Assembly (NCBI GenBank): GCA_009731375.1
Contig: BJOX01000210.1
Coordinates: 209,724-253,228 of the forward strand
DNA: 43,505 bases
Reading direction: 5' to 3'
Source of the DNA: Paulinella micropora
Lineage: Eukaryota > Cercozoa > Imbricatea > Euglyphida
The notes beneath the pieces were generated by a model that had not been told where the DNA came from, ran no database searches, and worked only from the letters and a program-made list of their open reading frames with translations. How positions within the stretch are numbered: the stretch's first letter is position 1; each line of letters begins with the position of its first letter. Shown in pieces: positions 33,353-43,505 of the stretch. Position numbers and translations under genes: made by a program.

Positions 33353-33432
33353 CATGTATGTGTGTGTATGTATGTGTGTGTGTGTGTGTGTATAATGGTA
33401 TAGGTAAATGACCAGCCCTCGCAACTAAAGCG

Positions 33433-33484
<52 letters not shown>

Positions 33485-33568
33485 TATATAATAAACGTAT
33501 ATGTGTGTAATGGTATAGGTGAACGATCAGGACTCGCAACTAAAGATATATATATATATATATATATG

Positions 33569-33619
<51 letters not shown>

Positions 33620-33622
33620 GTG

Positions 33623-33673
<51 letters not shown>

Positions 33674-33719
33674 TTGTNNNNNNNNNNTATATATCTATAT
33701 ATATATAGATATAGATATA

Positions 33720-33750
<31 letters not shown>

Positions 33751-33777
33751 ATGTATGTATGTGTGTGTGTGTAATGG

Positions 33778-33860
<83 letters not shown>

Positions 33861-34078
33861 AGTGTATGTATGTATGTATGTATGTATGTATGTATGTATG
33901 TATGTGTGTGTGTATGTGTGTAATGGTATAGGTGAATGCCCAGCGCTCGCAACTAAAGCGTATATATATATATATATATATATATATACGTATATGTGTA
34001 TGTGTGTGTAATGGTATAGGTGAACCATCAGGACTTGGAACTAAAGATATTATATGTATATATATATATATATGTATG

Positions 34079-34111
<33 letters not shown>

Positions 34112-34175
34112 ATATCTGTATGTGTGTAATGGTATAGGTGAATGACCAGGACTCTCAACTAAAGCGCATACATAC

Positions 34176-34207
<32 letters not shown>

Positions 34208-34266
34208 GTATATATATTTATATATATATACCAGGACTCTCAACTAAAGCGCGTACATATATGAAA

Positions 34267-34330
<64 letters not shown>

Positions 34331-34377
34331 GTATAGGTGAATGACCAGGACTCTCAACTAAAGTGCGTACATATATG

Positions 34378-34419
<42 letters not shown>

Positions 34420-34429
34420 TATGGTATAG
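33130..34429. repeat. TA/TG arrays with about ten exon 6 5'-edge copies
   Basis: Copies of ggtataggtgaatgaccagg and following bases at about 33139, 33257, 33394, 33511, 33922, 34012, 34129 and 34328, with partial ones at 33775 and 34231. Confidence 0.92.
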
Positions 34430-34472
34430 GTGAATGACCAGGACTCTCAACTAAAGCGCATCGCAATGCAAG
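34430..34472 (+). CDS. Gene B exon 6, preceded by an array of decoy acceptors
   Basis: This 43-nt exon encodes [14 protein letters not shown], with acceptor tatggtatag and donor CAAG|GTAGAC; phase 0 in and 1 out. It continues the coiled-coil helix. About ten copies of its acceptor and 5' half lie upstream between 33139 and 34360. Confidence 0.72.
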
Positions 34473-34479
34473 GTAGACC

Positions 34480-34525
<46 letters not shown>

Positions 34526-34599
34526 TCATCTATCTATCTACCTATCTTTCTACCTGCCTATCTATTTATCAATCTATCTATCTATCTATCCATACATCC

Positions 34600-34636
<37 letters not shown>

Positions 34637-34699
34637 CCTATCTACCTACCTACCTACCTATTTATCTATTTATCTATCTATCTATCTATCTATCCATCC

Positions 34700-34773
<74 letters not shown>
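34480..34773. repeat. TATC array
   Basis: TATC with TACC and CATC variants, ending at element F3 copy 2. Confidence 0.95.
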
Positions 34774-34776
<3 letters not shown>

Positions 34777-35235
34777 GGGAGTGCTGGGCCCGTGGTGGGG
34801 TGCCTTATGTGTGCCTAGTCATACGCCTATAAGTCACATGCCGAAAAAGCGACGGGAAGCACAATCCTGTTCCCTCAGGGTGCCCTTTCTCGCTTGTTGA
34901 GCCCTGAATAAAACCCACAGTGCTCTGTCGGTTTATGCTAGACTGTCGATGTCACAGTCTCGAAACTCCATCTGCTTACTGGGTCCTCTGTAATGGAGGT
35001 GGGAGCTCGTTCTGCAAGGGGCGCTTATGGAACGAGCCCTGGCCCCGCCTGGTACTAGGGAGGTTTGAGCTCTCACAGAGACATGCTGTCGAGAGAGCTC
35101 TTCTGGTATCGCCTGTATTAGTCCCTTCCGTGCAAACATCACGGCTTAGCTGGGCATCGGGCTTATACTTTGCCCACAGACTTCCTTGGTTGACGAAATC
35201 AGAAGCTCCTTTTTTCTGACATTAGTCGATATCTC
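34774..35235 (+). mobile_element. Element F3, copy 2, with hairpin insertion
   Basis: Full-length copy. Relative to the others it carries about 40 extra bases at 35062-35104 that form an inverted repeat (gagctctc / gagagctc). Confidence 0.78.
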
Positions 35236-35292
<57 letters not shown>

Positions 35293-35414
35293 CCTACCTA
35301 TCTGTCTATCTGTCGGTTTGTCTGTTTGTCTGTTTGTCTGTCTGTCTGTCTATCTTTCTGTCTATCTGTGTATGCTCGGATATGCAGCGCTGATAGACCA
35401 AACATATCTATCTT

Positions 35415-35462
<48 letters not shown>

Positions 35463-35491
35463 ATTTATTTATTTATCTATCTATCTATCTG

Positions 35492-35526
<35 letters not shown>

Positions 35527-35568
35527 GTCTATGTCCTCGGATATGCACCGCTGATAGTCCAAACATAC

Positions 35569-35629
<61 letters not shown>

Positions 35630-35662
35630 CATCCATCCATCGATCCATCCATCCATCCATCC

Positions 35663-35709
<47 letters not shown>

Positions 35710-35734
35710 CTTCTATCCATCCATGCATCCATGC

Positions 35735-35805
<71 letters not shown>

Positions 35806-35822
35806 CATCCATCCATCCATCC

Positions 35823-35865
<43 letters not shown>

Positions 35866-35894
35866 CATCCATCCATCCATCCATCCATCCATCC

Positions 35895-35984
<90 letters not shown>

Positions 35985-36332
35985 NNNNNNNNNNNNNNNN
36001 NNNNNNNNNNNNNNNNACAGTCTCGAAACTCCATCTGCTTACTGGGTCCTCTGTAATGGAGGTGGGAGCTCGTTCTGCAAGGGGCGCTTATGGAACGAGC
36101 CCTGGCCCCGCCTGGTACTAGGGAGCTTTGGTATCGCCTGTATCAGTCCCTTCCGTGCAAACATCACGGCTTAGCTGGGCATCGGGTCAATACTTTACCC
36201 ACAGACTTCCTTGGTTGACGAAATCATAAGCTCCTTTTTTCTGACATTAGTCGATATCTCATCTATCTATCCATCCATCCATCCATCTATCTATCTATCT
36301 ATCTATTTATCTAGCTATCCATCCATCCATCC

Positions 36333-36366
<34 letters not shown>

Positions 36367-36408
36367 ATATCTATCTATCCATCCATCCATCCATCCATCC
36401 ATCCATCC

Positions 36409-36443
<35 letters not shown>

Positions 36444-36472
36444 CATCCATCCATCCATCCATCCATCCATCC

Positions 36473-36527
<55 letters not shown>

Positions 36528-36557
36528 CATCCATCCATCCATCCATCTATCTATTTG

Positions 36558-36602
<45 letters not shown>

Positions 36603-36624
36603 TCAGAGATCTATCCATCTATCC

Positions 36625-36640
<16 letters not shown>
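35236..36640. repeat. TATC/CATC fields around F3 copy 3
   Basis: TATC and CATC repeats, and a small duplicated unique motif (tcggatatgca then cgctgatag) at 35377 and 35537. Interrupted by the gap at 35985 and F3 copy 3. Confidence 0.93.
36017..36260 (+). mobile_element. Element F3, copy 3 (left part in gap)
   Basis: The right half of the element follows directly after the N run at 35985-36016, so its left part is missing or unassembled. Confidence 0.75.
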
Positions 36641-36662
<22 letters not shown>

Positions 36663-36673
36663 TGTGTGTACAG

Positions 36674-36733
36674 TTCAACGTCTATCAGCCCAGGCCCGCA
36701 AAGCCGAAGAAAACCTTGTGAATTCCAAAACCC

Positions 36734-36734
<1 letters not shown>
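36674..36734 (+). CDS. Gene B exon 7: coiled-coil helix
   Basis: This 61-nt exon encodes (V)[19 protein letters not shown]. The acceptor is ttgtgtgtacag. The donor GT lies after CCCA (GTCAGA), while downstream copies carry GTAACA. Phase 1 in and 2 out. Four 3'-half copies lie downstream at 36792, 36971, 37053 and 37122. Confidence 0.68.
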
Positions 36735-36794
<60 letters not shown>

Positions 36795-36830
36795 CTTGTG
36801 AAGTCCAAAACCCAGTAACATACACACACG

Positions 36831-36892
<62 letters not shown>

Positions 36893-36933
36893 GAGAGAGA
36901 GAGAGAGAGACAGAGACAGAGAGAGAGAGCGAG

Positions 36934-36974
<41 letters not shown>

Positions 36975-37003
36975 CTTGTCAATTCCAAAAGCCAGTAATA
37001 TAT

Positions 37004-37051
<48 letters not shown>

Positions 37052-37211
37052 AGAAAACCTTGTCAATTCCAAAAGCCAGTAACATACACAGAGAGAGAGA
37101 GAGAGAGAGAGAAAGAGAAAGAAAACCTTGTCAATTCCAAAAGCCAGTAACATACACACACACACACACGCACACACACGCGCGCGCGCGCGCACACACA
37201 CACACACACAC

Positions 37212-37284
<73 letters not shown>

Positions 37285-37523
37285 NNNNNNNNNNATGCAA
37301 ACATGCAACACACACACACACATACATACATACATACATACATACATACGTACATACATATACATACATACATACGTACATACATACATACATACATACA
37401 TACATACGTACATACATACATACATACATACAACATACATACATACATACATACACAAACACATACACACACACACACACGCAAACATGCAACATACACA
37501 TACATACATACATACATACATGC

Positions 37524-37560
<37 letters not shown>
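36735..37560. repeat. GA, CA and CATA arrays with four exon 7 3'-edge copies
   Basis: GA arrays separate exon 7 copies (36792, 36971, 37053, 37122). CA and CATA arrays then contain a 10-N gap at 37285 and end in a CT tract. Confidence 0.92.
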
Positions 37561-38449
<889 letters not shown>

Positions 38450-38517
38450 GTGTGAAAAGTGGTGCGCTTTGCATGGCGAGGCCTGGCAGAGTTTTCAGAG
38501 CTACCAAGCTGCCCCTG
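38450..38517 (+). CDS. Gene B exon 8: coiled-coil helix
   Basis: This 68-nt exon encodes (Q)CEKWCALHGEAWQSFQSYQ, then AAP. The acceptor is catacatacag and the donor CCTG|GTGTGC. Phase 2 in and 1 out. One diverged 5'-half copy lies upstream (38388-38411) and eight 3'-half copies with donors lie downstream (38598-39500). Confidence 0.72.
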
Positions 38518-38547
38518 GTGTGCATAAATAAAATATTATATATACAT

Positions 38548-38600
<53 letters not shown>

Positions 38601-38660
38601 GAGTTTTCAGAGCTACCAAGCTGCCCCCGGTATGCATACATGAAATATTATATATGTATG

Positions 38661-38733
<73 letters not shown>

Positions 38734-38788
38734 ATTATATATATTCATACATATATATATATATATATATACGTGTGTGTGTGTGTAT

Positions 38789-38843
<55 letters not shown>

Positions 38844-39091
38844 TGGAAAAGTTTTCAAAGTTACCAAGCTGCCCCCGGTATGCATGTCTATAAATAGTAC
38901 ATATTTGAAACAGTATATATATATATATAATATATATATATATGTATATATGGAAAAGTTTTCAAAGCTACCATGCTGCCCCCGGTATCTGTGTATAATA
39001 CATGTTTGAAATATTATATATATATATATATATCATGGAAAAGTTTTCAAAGTTACCACCCCCGGTGTGCATGTCTATGTATAGTACATGC

Positions 39092-39151
<60 letters not shown>

Positions 39152-39216
39152 CTGGAAAAGTGCTCAAAGCTACCAAGCTGCCCTCGGTATCTGTGTATAA
39201 TACATGTATGAAATAT

Positions 39217-39247
<31 letters not shown>

Positions 39248-39720
39248 GTACATACATATACTGGAAAAGTTTTCAAAGCTACCAAGCTGCCCCCGGTATG
39301 CATGTCTGTGAATAGTACATATTTGAAACATTATATATATATATATATATATATATGTGTATATATATATATATATATCTGGAAAAGTTTTCAAAGCTAC
39401 CAAGCTGCCGCCGGTATCTGTGTATAATACATGTATGAAATATTATATATATATATATATATATCGTGGAAACGTTTTCAAAGTTACCACCCCCCGGTAT
39501 GCATGTCTATGTGTAGTACATGCATTATATTATATATATATATGTATATATATATATATGTATATATATATGCATATATATATATATATATTCATATATT
39601 TATATTCATATATTTATATTCATATACTTATAAAGTTATACATTTATATATTTATATATACATATATGCACATATATACATAAGCATAGATATATCAATG
39701 TATGTGTGTGTGTGTGTGTT
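38518..39720. repeat. TA arrays with eight exon 8 3'-edge copies
   Basis: Copies at 38598, 38841, 38951, 39033, 39151, 39261, 39380 and 39466 (core gttttcaaagctaccaagct), each ending at a GGTATG or GGTGTG donor, with TA tracts between. Confidence 0.92.
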
Positions 39721-39747
39721 TTTGTGTGTTTTTGTGTGTGGGTGTAG

Positions 39748-39785
39748 AACCGAATGCAGAAAAGGCACATAGCCTTGCCACGCGG
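39748..39785 (+). CDS. Gene B exon 9 (38 nt)
   Basis: The exon encodes (E)PNAEKAHSLATR, with acceptor gtgggtgtag and donor GCGG|GTCATC; phase 1 in and 0 out. A 3'-half copy (39894-39918) and an almost complete copy without an acceptor (40179-40216) lie downstream inside TATC repeats. Confidence 0.6.
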
Positions 39786-40555
<770 letters not shown>

Positions 40556-40704
40556 TTTATCCGACACCTCCACAAAATGTGGTGAAGTTACCGATAAACA
40601 TACATATGCGGCGCGCCAAATTTGACGTGTTTTGCGGGCTCGCCTGCCCGGCCCGGTCCGGCCGCAAAACACGTCAAATTTGTGGCTAGCCGCATAATAT
40701 ATAC
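40556..40704. mobile_element. Fold-back element F1, copy 3
   Basis: Both hairpins are present; the large one runs from gcgcgccaaatttgacg to cgtcaaatttgtggctag. Confidence 0.8.
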
Positions 40705-40993
40705 TAATTTGATGCGCACAGGTGGTGGCGGCGCGAAAGAAGGCTGTCACTGCAGACCAAAAGTGAGATGAGAGAGAGGGGGGGAGGGGGGGGGGGGGGG
40801 GGGGGGNNNNNNNNNNNNNNNNNNNNNNNNNNNNNNNNNNNNNNNNNNNNNNNNNNNNNNNNNNNNNNNNNNNNNNNNNNNNNNNNNNNNNNNNNNNNNN
40901 NNNNNNNNNNNNNNNNNNNNNNNNNNNNNNNNNNNNNNNNNNATCCATCCATCCATCCATCCATCCATCCATCCATCTATCTATCTATCTATA

Positions 40994-41046
<53 letters not shown>

Positions 41047-41086
41047 GTCCATCCATCCATCCATCCATCCATCCATTTATCTATCC

Positions 41087-41117
<31 letters not shown>

Positions 41118-41172
41118 CATCTATCCATCCATCTATCCATCCATCTATCCATCCATCCATCCATCCATCTAC

Positions 41173-41204
<32 letters not shown>

Positions 41205-41578
41205 GTTGAGCCCGGAATAAAACCCACAGTGCTCTGTCGGTTTATACTAGACTGTCGAACAGTCTCGAAACTCCATCTGCTTACTGGGCCCTCTGTAATG
41301 GAGGTGGGAGCTCGTTCTGCAAGGGGCGCTTATGGAACGAGCCCTGGCCCCGCCTGGTACTAGGGAGCTTTGGTATCGCCTGTATCAGTCCCTTCCGTGC
41401 AAACATCACGGCTTAGCTGGGCATCGGGTCAATACTTTACAGACTTCCTTGGTTGACGAAATCAGAAGCTCCTTTTTTCTGACATTAGTCGATATCTCAT
41501 CTATCTATCTATCTGTCTGTCTATCTATCTTTGTATCCATCCATCCATCCATCTATCCATCCATCCGTCCATCCATCC

Positions 41579-41619
<41 letters not shown>

Positions 41620-41704
41620 ACCATCCATCCATCCGTCCATCCATCCATCCATCTATCTATCTATCTATCCATCCATCCATCCATCCATCCCTAGGTACCT
41701 GCAG
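40705..41704. repeat. Poly-G and gap, CATC/TATC fields around F3 copy 4
   Basis: Poly-G runs into the gap at 40807-40942; CATC and TATC repeats lie on both sides of the F3 element up to exon 10. Confidence 0.92.
41203..41498 (+). mobile_element. Element F3, copy 4 (left-truncated)
   Basis: It begins ttgttgagcccggaataaaa directly after a TATC array and lacks the first part of copy 2. A short deletion is present near 41440 (tttaccc lost). Confidence 0.75.
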
Positions 41705-41782
41705 GCAGTCAAGCATGTGAGAGTGTTTCGTGAACACTACACCGCTGGTATGCAGTCCATCCTCGCCTTATACCAACGCCTG
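41705..41782 (+). CDS. Gene B exon 10: coiled-coil helix
   Basis: These 26 codons run [19 protein letters not shown], then LALYQRL. The acceptor is taggtacctgcag, with an alternative AG 10 nt upstream that would break the frame; the donor is CCTG|GTAAAC. Phase 0/0. No edge copies are seen. Confidence 0.7.
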
Positions 41783-41797
41783 GTAAACTAACTCACG

Positions 41798-41922
41798 TCC
41801 GTTCTACGCCACCCAGAATTCCGGGTTTCTTGTGCCACTTTCTGGGGTGTTGCTTCCTGAAAAGCTGTGGTGGCCACTTTCGCACCCCAGAACCCGGAAA
41901 TCTGGGTGGTGTAGAACGGGCC
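41798..41922. mobile_element. MITE-like inverted-repeat element, family F2, copy 2
   Basis: Left end gtccgttctacgccaccc pairs with right end gggtggtgtagaacggg. The interior is in the opposite sense to copy 1. It lies 16 bp after the donor of gene B exon 10. Confidence 0.72.
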
Positions 41923-41957
41923 TAACTAACTAACTTTAGTCCGTGTGCGCTATGTTT

Positions 41958-42113
41958 TATTTATCGGTCACTTCCACAAAATGTGCTCAGGTTACCGATA
42001 AAACTATATATGCGGCGCGCCAAATTTGACGTGTTTTTGCGGGCTAGCTCGCCGGCCCGGCTCCGGCTCGCCCGCCAAACACGTCAAATTTGTGGCTAGT
42101 TGCATAATATACT
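41958..42113. mobile_element. Fold-back element F1, copy 4
   Basis: The best-preserved small hairpin: tttatcggtcac on the left pairs imperfectly with ggttaccgataaa on the right around a CACAAAATGTG centre. The large GC-looped hairpin follows. Confidence 0.8.
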
Positions 42114-42176
42114 GTTACGTGTTTATGTACATCCTGTAGGAAACAGAACGTGTAGGATGCCTCAACAGTGCCATGG

Positions 42177-42177
<1 letters not shown>

Positions 42178-42223
<46 letters not shown>

Positions 42224-42312
42224 CTTTATATAAATATATGTATATATACATATATACATATATATATATACATACATACATACATACATACATACATGCA
42301 TAATACACACAG

Positions 42313-42371
<59 letters not shown>

Positions 42372-42455
42372 ATATATGTATATATATATATTCATACATA
42401 CAACATACAACATACATACATACATACATACATACATACATACATAATACATACA

Positions 42456-42489
<34 letters not shown>

Positions 42490-42519
42490 CATACATATAC
42501 CTATACATATACATATATA

Positions 42520-42570
<51 letters not shown>

Positions 42571-42620
42571 GATGTGTATGTGCATGTGTATGTGTATGTG
42601 CATGTATATGTGTATGCCTA

Positions 42621-42657
<37 letters not shown>

Positions 42658-42734
42658 TTGTGTATGTATATATGTATGTATATGTATATGTAAATGTATA
42701 TGTATATATGTATATGTACATACACATATACATG

Positions 42735-42777
<43 letters not shown>

Positions 42778-42809
42778 GCATATGCATATACATAAACACA
42801 CACACACAG

Positions 42810-42873
<64 letters not shown>

Positions 42874-42903
42874 GTATACATATATATATATATAAATGTA
42901 TAC

Positions 42904-42958
<55 letters not shown>

Positions 42959-42974
42959 GAAATGTAATATATTA

Positions 42975-43009
<35 letters not shown>

Positions 43010-43160
43010 GAATATATATTATATATATATAGATATATGTATGCATGTATATATGTCCTCTTCTATCTATGTATCTACATATCTATCGATGCAGGAACAG
43101 TATATGGAAACACTATATATATATTGTATATATATATATATGTAAAATATTCACCCTACG
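42178..43160. repeat. CT, TA, CATA, TATG and CA arrays with exon 11 5'-edge copy
   Basis: Simple repeats throughout. The copy of the exon 11 acceptor and first 14 exon bases is at 43051-43108. Confidence 0.92.
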
Positions 43161-43168
43161 GAGCCAAG

Positions 43169-43316
43169 AAGAGCATATTTTGTGGCTAGCCACAAATTTG
43201 GCGTGTTTTGCGGGAGAGCCGGGCCGGCGGTGAGCTAGCCCGCAAAACACGTCAAAATTTCGCGCGCCGCGTATGTAGTTTTACCGGTAACCTGACCACA
43301 TTTTGTGGAGGTGAGC
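43169..43316. mobile_element. Fold-back element F1, copy 5 (reverse order)
   Basis: Arranged right to left relative to the other copies: gtggctagccacaaatttgg first, ccacattttgtgg last. It sits between the decoy acceptor copy (43051-43108) and the true exon 11 of gene B. Confidence 0.8.
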
Positions 43317-43371
43317 GAAAAAGAACGTGATATGTCCTCTTGTATATATGTATCTTTATCTCTTGATGTAG

Positions 43372-43455
43372 GAACAGTATATGGAGGCGCTTCACGCAGT
43401 GCTGCAGAGCCAGGAGAAGACATGCGCCAGTTTGATCCACATTCTATCAGAAACC
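43372..43455 (+). CDS. Gene B exon 11: coiled-coil helix, last exon in window
   Basis: These 28 codons run EQYMEALHAVLQSQEKTC, then ASLIHILSET. The acceptor is cttgatgtag and the donor ACC|GTACAG, followed by GA and poly-G sequence. Phase 0 in; phase 0 out if this donor is used. One 5'-edge copy with an intact acceptor lies upstream at 43051-43108. Confidence 0.68.
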
Positions 43456-43466
43456 GTACAGAGAGA

Positions 43467-43497
<31 letters not shown>

Positions 43498-43505
43498 AGA
43501 GGGGG
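43456..43505. repeat. GA and poly-G tract at right edge
   Basis: Just after the putative donor of gene B exon 11 the sequence turns into GA and a G homopolymer of about 37 bases. Confidence 0.9.

Noticed and set aside
33139-34472. CRISPR-like spacing of about 100 bp
   Set aside because: Spacers are TA/TG repeats and the repeated part is an exon edge ending in the intact exon 6.
35186-35230. Plus-strand peptide [18 protein letters not shown] shared by three element copies
   Set aside because: It is the end of element F3 in one frame; the frame is not kept upstream between copies, so a conserved protein is unlikely.
40807-40942. N runs treated as possible biology (for example deleted genes)
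   Set aside because: Several gaps abut poly-G, poly-A, poly-C or dinucleotide runs, which are typical assembly or sequencing failures.

Overview
This is eukaryotic nuclear DNA, probably from an animal or a close relative, made almost entirely of microsatellites and minisatellites. Spliceosomal introns, very short exons (17-440 nt apart from one 870-nt first exon), an F-BAR type gene and dispersed fold-back elements all exclude a bacterial origin. The species cannot be named from the window. About 0.85 kb is assembly gap (runs of N at 5196, 6430, 8741, 12813, 13416, 22343, 33678, 35985, 37285, 38320, 40438 and 40807), several of them on poly-G or other simple sequence. No rRNA, tRNA or CRISPR array was seen.

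Beneath the repeats I read two head-to-head genes separated by about 0.95 kb of ordinary sequence (23950-24904). Gene A runs leftward (minus strand) from an ATG at 23949 and leaves the window at base 192. I assemble 25-27 exons. The product is a membrane-anchored protein (one hydrophobic segment at residues 9-25) followed by a long Ser/Pro/Lys-rich, mostly disordered region; I do not recognise the family. Gene B runs rightward (plus strand) from an ATG at 24905. Eleven exons totalling 684 nt (228 codons) join in frame and encode what looks like the N-terminal F-BAR (FCH plus coiled-coil helices) membrane-bending domain of a cytoskeletal adaptor; the gene continues past 43505. Exons were accepted for coding-like sequence between a plausible AG acceptor and GT (twice GC) donor, and for phase agreement with their neighbours. 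All ten junctions of gene B and the first ten of gene A agree; a gap breaks the chain near 8.7-9.0 kb.

The most unusual feature is architectural. Most exons are surrounded by degraded tandem copies of their own edges. Copies of an exon's 5' half, with its acceptor, always lie upstream of it in the sense of transcription; copies of the 3' half, with its donor, always lie downstream. Microsatellite separates the copies, and only one intact copy remains. This holds for both genes on both strands and gives roughly ninety decoy half-exons. It fits repeated tandem duplications with one breakpoint in intronic microsatellite and the other inside the exon, filtered by selection for one intact exon.

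Other content: a five-copy fold-back element (about 140 bp), a two-copy MITE-like inverted-repeat element, two families of microsatellite-bounded dispersed elements that share one terminus, a 1.2-kb 13-bp satellite, an eight-copy 65-bp tandem repeat, and a polarity switch of TATC/GATA repeats at the divergent promoter.
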